In this document: one piece after another, positions 54,840 to 64,000 of the stretch | How the letters are laid out: the number at the start of each line of letters is the position of its first letter | Numbering within the stretch: the first letter of the stretch is position 1 | Origin: Cyprinodon diabolis | Lineage: Eukaryota > Chordata > Actinopteri > Cyprinodontiformes > Cyprinodontidae | Direction of reading: 5' to 3' | DNA length: 64,000 nt | Assembly: GCA_030533445.1 (NCBI GenBank) | Contig: CM060064.1 | Location: 25,608,626 to 25,672,625, forward strand | Program-made: the position numbers and the translations under genes | The notes under the pieces: model-generated | What the model saw: the letters and a program-made list of their open reading frames with translations, nothing else | Database searches by the model: none | What the model was told of the DNA's origin: nothing

Positions 54840-57060
54840 GGTGTCTATGGATAGTTAGATTGTGTTTGAAGGTACTTTAGCTTCTCCTACATCATTGTCA
54901 CTACGTTAAGTGAAAATTAACTTAAACTTATTAATAATTTGTATACTTTTTTGTGAAAAAACTGAAATTCTCAAGTTTTTGATTAAGACAAAAAACAAAA
55001 TTCAAAGAGTATAAAACCTATGCTGTCAATAAATAATATCAGGATACCACAATAACTGTAAATGTTTTTGGGACATGCACTGTACAACAAAGTCCTGCAC
55101 CCAAATTTTATGTGGGACTGACTGCAGTGTTCTCTGATGATTACTAGGAAACAATGACTTTACTGATCTTTCGGGGGTATTCCTATGGTCATTTGTCATT
55201 TGGAAGACAATTTTTTTTTTAACTGTAACTGTCCGTCTACGACTTGAGATGTGTCTTCAATATTTCTACATAATGTTCTTTCCTTGTATACCATTCTCCA
55301 TTACCCCAGCCTGTAAATATAGCTGTGATGTGTTCACAGGCTTCCAAGCTTCCTCCTTTTAGTTAAAAATACAACAGCAGTCATGCAGCTGTCAATTTCT
55401 GAACCAAAAATTACAGATATGCTAATTTGATAAAGATGTAATGACAGAAAAATGGAGGGCATTAAATCAATAATATAAAAAAGAGGAGATATAAATAAGC
55501 ATGGTAGATTAGGAGGGCTTACATGAGTTAATGCTCGTCATGGAGCCACTAAAATTAATCTGTGAGCCACCATAACCACATGTTCAGAAGCACGGCTAAG
55601 AGCAGGCGTCGCTCCCACCACTGATTGTTAGATTGTCTTGAAAGCAGAGAGCTTTATCACAGTTAATTCACTGAAATGAAGTCAGTCTGTCAGTTTGATA
55701 TACGGGAGTATAATTGCTCCACATATTTAATTGTATTCATCTTATTTTGTTTTTAATTAAAGTGATAGGTCGTTGTTTTGTTATTTTTTATAAATATGTC
55801 TAAGTTTAATAAGATGTGAGAAAAAATTTTATGTAATGCAGTCAGCATAATTTGGCTCAGTTAAGTGTTAAAATATAATGATAAGCTTCAATAATTATCA
55901 ATTACAAATTCTGTAAAAAGAAACCATTCATGTTTTTTTTTAAGAAAAAGGCCACTTACGGATTAATTCTTAGTCAATTTCTAAGTTAATCATTAGTTGA
56001 TTAATGAACAATTTGTCTTGAGTATGTAAACTCGTATCATTAGATTTGGTTAACTGGTTATGAAACTAATCACTCTCTCTGTTTACAGTCTTTATATTTT
56101 TATCTATTTTTAATTCCAAGCTTCAGAGTTTCTATATTGTGTATAGTCTTTAAACTAATAAGAGTTTGGCATATCATTTAAACACCCTATGTTAACATTT
56201 AAATGCATTAGATATTTGTGTTTGTAAAACTTAATATCCTGACTGTACTTTTCTGCTCAAATAACGTAGATATCAAAGTAAATTGTAAATGATTGGATAA
56301 TGGAACAAGTAAAGGGGTTCTTTTTTTTCATTTTTACTGTAGATAGGAGGGATGTAGAAGATTAAAGAGATCTTGTCTTGACAAACTCATAAAAAGTAGA
56401 AGTAGAAGTACATTCTGACAAGACTTACAAAAACCCTAACTAAATGCAAACCTGTGGATAATGAAGAAGAGATCTGAACACACCATCTTTGTCGTTTGGT
56501 CGGCATTCCTGAGTGTCTTTCTGTCTGAGCTGCTCGCACTGTATGCTTTTTAAAATCCTGCATCACCATCAGTCTAACAACGACAATTATTTTAACTTCC
56601 TTATGTATGTTTGGAATCAGATGCCAATTAAAATTTCTTCTCAATTAGATTCTCCTTACCATCCAACTAGTGTGATGTTTCTACTTCTTCTCATACAGTA
56701 TGTGTCAAACTAGGCTGTGGACAGCTGTCATGGATCCCTGCTCTGCTATTCTCAGCTCTGTTAACAGATCCTGCACTGTGGATGTGGAACTGACTTCTGT
56801 GTATAAATCACACCTCAAGCCCTGTCATTACAGTCCTTTTAATTAGATCTGAAGAAGTAAACGTGTCATGGTGAGTTGAAACAATGGACTGGAGATGAAG
56901 GCAACTATATGACATCTTGATTGTCATGAAGCCGTCAGATTTTTATTTACTATAAATTTCTAACATAAGCTTCCATTATTATCGAATGAGGCGTAAGATG
57001 CAAAATAATAATTAAACACATAGGTGTCAAGTAACTTAATATAAATAGGACTACTTACTG
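54840..57060. other. Intergenic, nothing recognised
   Basis: AT-rich sequence without supportable features. Confidence 0.45.
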
Positions 57061-57067
57061 TTTTTAA

Positions 57068-57260
57068 AGCTACAATTTGTAATTTTCAGGGAAATCTAGT
57101 GGTCAGACTGCAGTGAAATGAACTGCAAGACAAACTGCCTCACCCCTCCAATAATATAGACACCATCAAGTACAAAATGGCCTCCAAGACATCCACTTTA
57201 CCTATCTTGTCAAGTGATGATGAGGTTTATTTACATTAGATCGCATCATCAAATCCATAA
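57068..57260 (+). mobile_element. Partial TTAA-type element, copy of 22893-23763 family
   Basis: Starts AGCTACAATTTGTAATTTTC right after TTAA (57064-57067) and follows the reverse complement of the 23.7-kb element: GGTCAGACTGCAGTG, CACCCCTCC, then an ATG frame MASKTSTLPILSSDDE (57177-57224) ending at GAG|GTTTAT, and TTTACATTAGAT. The right end was not found. Confidence 0.65.
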
Positions 57261-59689
57261 ATTTAAGTACACAAATAAGGAGATGAGAAAGTATGATGAT
57301 TTGACCACTGCTTTAGGGTAGGAGGTTGCATAGTCTTCAAAATGGAAGACAGAAAATAACAGTGACAAAGGAAAAATGGGGGAATTCTCTTAAGAGTTGT
57401 GTGAGTCTATTTCAAAAAAACATTTTAATTTAGCCCTAGAAAGACTGTTTTGTGTCCTACCTCCAGCACGGATGTAGACCAGCCGATGCCTCATCTTGCT
57501 CCGTCGCTCATTCTGACCGTAGGCTCCTCTTATTGTCAGCAGTCCTCTGTCCATCTCCAGCAGTTAGCATCTAGATGCTAGCCTTGGCCTGCCGTCGTCT
57601 CTTCGCCCTAGTTGGCTCCTTCAGTGTCACGCCGTCCTCCTCTTGCTAAGTCGCACCACTCTACCCTGCCTTCAGACCTCTCTCCACCAGACGGACTAAT
57701 CCGATTATAGAGCTCTCTCTCCTGGGGTTCTCACACTGATTCTGCCTGAGCTCAGGTACGCTGTCTCCCCTTACCTCTGTTGTCCAGGTGATACATCCCC
57801 CTGTTTTGGGCATTCAGATCAAAACAAACATGGATCTAGAGCAGGAGAAAGATGCAAGTCAGCTTAAAAAAACAAAAACGCAATGCCATCAGTCATCTTC
57901 ATAATTACGGGCCGTCTTTGGTTGTGGACGGTGTAACTCTAGTTTACGTAGATCTGTTTATAAATACTATTTTATTAGTCTGTGTAGGATTGTCTATAGG
58001 CCTTACTTGCCTCAGTCCCATTTGAGTATAATGCCGAACTCTATAGTCACTAGTTGGTCAGTAGGTCTCTATAGTTACAGATACAACATTCATTTTTTGT
58101 TTATTTCTTATATTATATTTGATCAGATTTATTATATATTATTTTTTTTATAACTCATTTTATATAATTTTATACAATTTTATATGTTCAACCTACCAAA
58201 AGTTGGCAAAAGTGGTTATTGACCCACTTTGTTTACAAATAACATGTTTTGCATCCTCGAAAGCAAAAACTTGTTTCTATTTTTATCCTTAAGTACAACG
58301 TAAAACCTGTACTTTATAAATTTTTTTAATGAAGGGGTTCAGTCTTTTTTAACAGTTATCTGTACTTTTAGTTAAGTAAAGAATGTTATTACTTTGACTC
58401 CTCCGATGTTTTCTATTGCTTTTGTCTGTGAACATATGATGTATTTTCCATTCTTCACCAAATTATTTTTTATTAAATTATTATACACTAATTTTATAGA
58501 TAACTCAAATATAACATCTTGGATAAACCATACATAAAATGTACTGTATGATAAGGTTAGTTTTTTCATTCCCTACTTCAAAAGGTTAACAATATTGAAT
58601 GTTGACTATAAAGACCAATAACTAAATAACATTAGAAACAAAAAACAGAAGAGAACATCACTTCTTAAACTGAAACATATCTTATCATGCTGCTGATTAT
58701 TACTAGCAGATTATCTAGTCATTTTTAAAGGTTTAGATTTTGATGGTGTTAGACTCTATTGGCTTTTGGTTAGAAGTACCTCTGGGCTCAATTTCCAGAG
58801 CTTCTGTTGTTGTATTCATAAAATCCAAACTTCTCTCTCTTCATCCAACCTCCTTTCATGTCTCTTCTTTCATCTTGCCATCTCTTCCTCTTTCAACTTC
58901 CTGTATTAGTTTAGTCCTGCTACTTCCAGTCTCACAAAAACCCACACATTCACGTACGTACACTCATGTCTTTGCACTCAGCTCCAAATTATGGATTGAA
59001 CCGATCCACTAACAGGAAGAGAAGAGAGAGCCAAAGTGTCAGATATCAGACGGGACAGCTTGAGAGAAGTAGAGGGGACAAAAGCAGAGGGAAGAGGAGA
59101 GAGGAGGGGACCTCTTATTGAAATGGAAATAGAACAAGCCAATTAAAACATTTTACTGTGAGCTTGTTTGTGTCTCCAGCTCAGCACTCAAAGATTATAT
59201 ATACAGCACATTAAGGGGTAATGAGTATGAATAAATTGAACTCCTCAATTATCATGCCACCACTGGGTCTCAGCAGTGACACTGTTCTTCTTAATTGTAA
59301 TATAAATAAATATAATTCTCCTATATGAAATAAATGCATCCATCTTAAAATCCCAAATTACAGAGAGAGAAAAAGAGAAAATTGTTATAACAGAAGCTTG
59401 TACATGCATAACAGTATTTAAATACAGTGCACTTGCTAATGAATTATAACACTTACCAAGGCAAAGACTTTATTTTTCTAAAGATATCAATATTACTGAA
59501 GGTGAGGATCATAAAAAGATTTCTAGCCATCCATTAGATTATAATGAGTTGTCTTTATAAACACTCTTTTGTGTCTAAAAGCACACTAGCATTATTGATA
59601 TATAAACTCGTTGTGCATATATATACATTTTCTCTATGTTCTTTAATATATAATTAAACAACAATTTGGACTGTCATATGTTATGTTGA
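57261..59689. other. Intergenic, with a GC-rich stretch
   Basis: 57455-57800 is markedly C/T- and CpG-richer than its neighbours but holds no long frame in either direction. It might be the interior of the element starting at 57068, or an isolated island. The rest is AT-rich. Confidence 0.4.
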
Positions 59690-59883
59690 GAACACACTCA
59701 CACCTAAGAAACAATTTAGAGATACCAATTAACCTAACAGTCATGTTTTTGGACTATGGGATGAAGCCAGAGAGAATCCATGTATGCAGAGGGAGAACAT
59801 GCAAATTCCATGCAGAAATAATCAGACCCAGAAACTTCTTGTTGCAAGGCAACACTGCTACAACCTGTGCCACTGTGCAGCCC
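59690..59883 (-). mobile_element. DANA/mermaid-like tRNA SINE, 5' part
   Basis: On the minus strand it begins GGGCTGCACAGTGGCACAGG (59883 downward), which includes an A-box-like TGGCACAGG, then GTTGCCTTGCAACAAGAAG, a weak B box, GCATGTTCTCCCTCTGC, CAAAAACATGACTGTTAGGT and TAATTGG. It belongs to the same family as 24020-24420; this copy keeps the tRNA head but lacks the 3' simple-repeat tail. Confidence 0.75.
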
Positions 59884-61197
59884 TAAATAGATGTGTGAAA
59901 CAAAAACTATTTTAATTGTAACATTGATTATGGTTATATTCTGTCTGTGTTTTAGAAGAGTGTAAGATTGATTAAAAAGAAGAGAGCAAGAAGGACTGAT
60001 AGAAAGAAAATTCAGGAAGAGGAGGAAAATTGGAAGTGATGGAAAGAACAATTGAAGAGGAGGGTGAAAACATCTACTTAGAAGGCTAAAGCAGAGAGCA
60101 GGCAGAAGTCAGAGGAGGGCTAGAAAGAAAACAGGGTTCATCAACGCTTGTCCAGTAATGAAAGACAGGAAACAAAGGAGCTGGCTGAAGTTCAGGAAGT
60201 AGCAGAGCTATGCATAAAGCCCAGTTAGTGGAAGAAATTAATCTGTTTCTATGAGATACACAGGTCCCTGATGCGGTTCGTTGACAGTTGACAGTAATAA
60301 ACACATATCATCCTTTACCTGTGGTTTATGATCCATGTTATCACAGAAAAACCCAATGCTCAGAGGTATGTAGATGTGAACAAAATGTGTTTTTGTTTTC
60401 TCAACAAACAGCCTCAGGCATAGGCCAAATGCTGGATAAATGTTTCTAGTTTTTTCTATTGATAACTATATTGATTTATATATTTATTTTTATCTACGAA
60501 CTGGAAACTGAGATTTTATTTCAGGATCTGGTCACCTTAATTTAGTGTAAAGAGCAGATCGTTAAACACATAACATCATATTAACATCATATCAGTGTCT
60601 AAACCCATACTGAAATAAAGTTTTTCATCACTTTATAAATAAAACTCAAAACAAGTTAGCATCCGATTCAAGAGTGCTGGCATACTATAGAGGCTAGATA
60701 ACTTAAGCCACTTTCTCACTGAAAATACCAGGTTTACACGTTTTTAAATATGGGTCGACTCGCTAACAAGTGTGCTACATTTTTTTGCTCCATTATCTTT
60801 CTGAATCCCCCTCCCCAGTGCTGCTCCATGTTTCATGAATGTAAAAAGGAGTTGTTTTGGTGTGTTAAAAATGACTGTTACAGTGTATTGACGTCTGGAA
60901 GTTGCGTTCAATGTTGTCACGTAATTTAGCGGGTCGACCAAGGTCTTGTGTTCTTACAGCATGCTGATCAGAGCTGAGCTGATTTTAACGCGGGTCGCTT
61001 GCCAAATGACTACGAACTTTTGACTGCAGTAGACACGAGTCAGTGAGCTGTTCCCACTGTCATTAAAAGCTTATTGTTCCCGGCTTTAAACAGGCTTTAG
61101 TTTTTTTTAGATATTGTATCTTTTAATATATTTAATTGAATTAAATGTAGGCCTTGTAGGCCTTTTAAAAAAAAATTCTACACAGTAACAGACTATG
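59884..61197. other. Intergenic, nothing recognised
   Basis: AT-rich, apart from two short GGGTCGAC-containing stretches near 60751 and 60930 and a CpG-richer piece at 60985-61025. No gene. Confidence 0.4.
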
Positions 61198-61199
61198 TA

Positions 61200-62416
61200 C
61201 ACTCACCGGCCACTTTATTAGGTACACCTGTCCAACTGCTCGTTAACACTTAATTTCTAAGCAGCCAATCACATGGTGGCAACTCAGTGCATTTAGGCAT
61301 GTAGACGTGGTCAAGACAATCTCCTGCAGTTCAAACCGATCAGTATGGGGAAGAAAGGTGATTTGAGTGACTTTGAACTTGGCATGATTGTTCGTGCCAG
61401 AAGGGCTGGTCTGAGTATTTCAGAAACTGCTGATCTACTGGGATTTTCACGCACAACCATCTCTAGGGTTTACAGAGAATGGTCCAAAAAAGAAAAAACA
61501 TCCAGTGAGCGGCAGTTCTGTGGGCGGAAATGCCTTGTTGATGCCAGAGGTCAGAGGAGAATGGCCAGACTGGTTTGAGCTGATAGAAGGGCAACAGTGA
61601 CTCAAATAACCACCCGTTACAACCAAGGTGGGCAGAAGAGCATCTCTGAACGCATAGTACGTCGAACTGTGAGGCAGATGGGCTACAGCAGCAGAAGACC
61701 ACACCGGGTGCCACTCCTTTCAGCTAAGAACAGGAAACTGAGGCTACAATTTGCACAAGCTCATCGAAATTGGACAATAGAAGATTGGAAAAACGTTGCC
61801 TGGTCTGATGAGTCTCGATTTCTGCTGCGACATTCGGATGGTAGGGTCAGAATTTGGCGTCTACAACATGAAAGCATGGATCCATCCTGCCTGTATCAAC
61901 GGTTCAGGCTGGTGGTGGTGGTGTCATGGTGTGGGGAATATTTTCTTGGCACTCTTTGGGCCCCTTGGTACCAATTGAGCATCGTTGCAACGCCACAGCC
62001 TACCTGAGTATTGTTGCTGACCATGTCCATCCCTTTATGACCACAATGTACTCAACTTCTGATGGCTACTTTCAGCAGGATAATGTGCCATGTCATAAAG
62101 CTGGAATCATCTCAGACTGGGTTCTTGAACATGACAATGAGTTCACTGCACTCAAATTGCCTCCACAGTCACCAGATCTCAATCCAATAGAGCATCTTTG
62201 GGATGTGGTGGAACGGGAGATTCGCATCATGGATGTGCAGCCGACAAATCTGCGGCAACTGTGTGATGCCAGCATGTCAATATGGACCAAACTCCCTGAG
62301 GAATGCTTCCAGCACCTTGTTGAATCTATGCCATGAAGAATTGAGGCAGTTTTGAAGGCAAAAGGGGGTCTAACCTGTTACTAGCATGGGGTACCTAATA
62401 AAGTGGCCGGTGAGTG
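61200..62416 (+). mobile_element. Tc1/mariner element 3 (DD36E type), ends intact
   Basis: 1217 bp between TA dinucleotides (61198-61199 and 62417-62418). The inverted ends begin CACTCACCGGCCACTTTATT and are identical for about 26 bases. The single gene is broken (separate entry), so the copy could move only if transposase is supplied in trans. Confidence 0.92.
61345..62384 (+). pseudogene. Broken DD36E transposase gene
   Basis: Starts MGKKGDLSDFELGMIVRA with a helix-turn-helix (SISETADLLGFSRTTISRV). Breaks: a TGA at 61576-61578, where the family usually has an Arg codon; a one-base frame change between about 61890 and 61926, in a GGT repeat; and a TGA at 62334-62336 just after HLVESMP, about 16 codons short of the normal end. 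Catalytic motifs remain readable: Asp in WSDESRF, Asp in QQDNVPCHK and Glu in [12 protein letters not shown] count 36 residues between the last two, which is the DD36E (Incomer-like) spacing rather than DD34E. Both stops fit CGA-to-TGA decay. Not functional. Confidence 0.9.
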
Positions 62417-62418
62417 TA

Positions 62419-62734
62419 GTTCTGCTTCTATGCATTTGCTCCATTTTACTGATACCTATTCTAGAATATTTTTTCAATTTGGAGATTGATACAGATATAA
62501 AAAAAATAATCATGTATCTCTATTTCCAGTGTTTTTTTTTTTCCATCATATGTCTTAGGTGATGAATATACTAATTCCTACTCTAAGTTGCTTTTCACTG
62601 TTTTTTTTTTTTTTTTTTTTTTTTTTTACCACCAACAGGAACAAGAATCTACATTAAGTGTAACTATTTCAAAAACAGTTTCCTTTATTATTCTCAGAAG
62701 GACTAATGGCAATTTTCATCATTAAAAGTCAGAT

Positions 62735-62811
<77 letters not shown>

Positions 62812-64000
62812 TTTGATTTATATTGCGCCTTTCAGGACACCCAAGGTCGCTTTAATCCAATTTAAGCTAGAGTTTGGTTTCCATGACCCAGATGACTGAA
62901 AATTTGCAGAAATAGTGCCTTGTTACATTACATGGAGTGGATAATATTTACAACCAGGGCACACATGTAAATTAAACTATAAATCTGTCCAACACTATAA
63001 TTGGTTACTCTTACTGGGATGAGAACAACACTTTTCTTTATCTGTTCGGAAAAATAAACAAAAGTTAAAAACCAAGAAACATATTGAATATTTTTTTATC
63101 AATTTAAAGATTTAAAATTGTGTGTATTGCTTACATTATCAGCATGCTGACATTTGAAGCCCCAGGCATTTTAATTATACTTTACTCACACTGATGATTA
63201 AATCTGCTCTGCCTGGAAGGGATAATTTTGTTATAGTAAATCGTTTAACATCTAATATCTACCAAAAAATCTTGTTCTGGGGTAAAATGAACCACATGGT
63301 ATCCTTCACTATTTAGTCATAACAACTGAGATGTGCATGTGCTTGGAAAGCTTTACCCAGCTTTTTTTTCTTTTTTTTTTTTTTCTATTTTGCAATCATG
63401 TTTTAAAAATAACATGCTTAACAATGTACAGGTATATCCATGTATGTAATGTTCATTGAAAGAATCTGGAAAATGTTCTACAATTTTCCAACTATCAAGG
63501 GTTTTTCATTTTGATGATAGCTACAAAGTGAGGCAAAAAAACTAGACCTTTCCTTAATTCACTACCTTCTTTCTATTCGTGTGAGATAAGAAAACACCAC
63601 TATGGCCTTCTCAATCCTGCCTTCAGTTTAGACATCCAAGATCAAGACATCTCCAGGGACCAGAAGTAGAAGCTTCAGAGTTTCTACACCGTCACCATTA
63701 GGGGGGAAAGAAAATGTGGAAGGTTTTAAAGTAAAATACTGAGAAGAAAAAGCATACTGTACATCTCTCTTTTTTATTTGTTCTGTTCATTTTAATGTGT
63801 GCATCTCTAGTAGTGTGGAGGGTTTTGTATGTTTAAATTAGCTTTTATCATAATTTCAAAAAATTACCTTGTTATTTATATGTGTAGAGATCTCACCAAA
63901 TCATAAGGGATGCTGACCTTAACTGCCCATCAGATATATCCAGCAGCTGCTACACTGAATCTGATAAGGTCAAGTCTATTGCTGGTTTTAACAGATCAAC
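62419..64000. other. Intergenic to the right edge
   Basis: Contains a poly-T tract at 62602-62628 and an (AAT)n tract at 62739-62810, directly followed by a dispersed-repeat piece (TTGATTTATATTGCGCCTTT, then CACCCAAGGTCGCTTTA). T-rich runs lie at 63362-63384. No gene was recognised. Confidence 0.5.
62739..62810. repeat. (AAT)n microsatellite
   Basis: About 24 uninterrupted trinucleotide units, probably the variable tail of the adjoining dispersed repeat. Confidence 0.95.

Noticed and set aside
57455..57800. CpG-richer stretch considered as a promoter or exon
   Set aside because: No open frame of note, no partner exon, and it may belong to the element starting at 57068.
1..64000. CRISPR arrays, operons, riboswitches, ribosome binding sites
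   Set aside because: Looked for and not present; the window is vertebrate nuclear DNA.

Overview
The window is euchromatic, gene-poor DNA from a ray-finned (teleost) fish. The evidence is the 5' half of a vertebrate-type intron-split gene together with the usual teleost mobile elements: Tc1-like transposons, hAT and TTAA-target MITEs, tRNA-derived SINEs with simple-repeat tails, and L2- and I-type LINE remains. Base composition is AT-rich with many microsatellites. I cannot name the species.

Region 1 (1-13.6 kb) is the 5' half of a host gene on the minus strand. Five exons (exon 1 at 13023-13246, then 9834-9921, 9385-9425, 8072-8157 and 1994-2046) join in perfect phase to 164 codons. They match the N-terminus of acyl-CoA:diacylglycerol acyltransferase 1 (dgat1). 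The catalytic half lies beyond the left edge. Introns 2 to 4 are loaded with mobile DNA, including a hAT MITE with an exact 8-bp target duplication sitting inside another MITE, and a 771-bp element in intron 3 carrying an exon-like open frame. A second copy of the hAT MITE, inverted, lies about 340 bp upstream of the dgat1 start codon.

Region 2 (13.6-64 kb) has no host gene that I can support. Its landmarks are: LINE and SINE fragments (14.6, 16.9, 21.3, 24.0, 35.6, 38.4, 47.8, 50.7, 54.4 and 59.7 kb); a TTAA-flanked element with transposon-gene exon remains (22.9-23.8 kb, related copy at 57.1 kb); three complete Tc1/mariner elements (27.96-29.20 kb with an open DD34E transposase; 38.98-40.59 kb with an open DD34E transposase and two identical 202-bp inverted repeats; 61.20-62.42 kb, a broken DD36E copy); a hAT element with two right ends (31.24-32.96 kb); and, at 43.2-45.2 kb, a solo LTR split by a LINE that has both ends, a 13-bp target duplication and an intact 402-aa gag-like ORF1 but no reverse transcriptase frame.

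The best candidates for something undescribed are the ORF1-only LINE, the exon-carrying element in dgat1 intron 3, and the TTAA element whose first exon and splice donor persist in two separate copies. Family names come from reading motifs by eye; no database search was possible.
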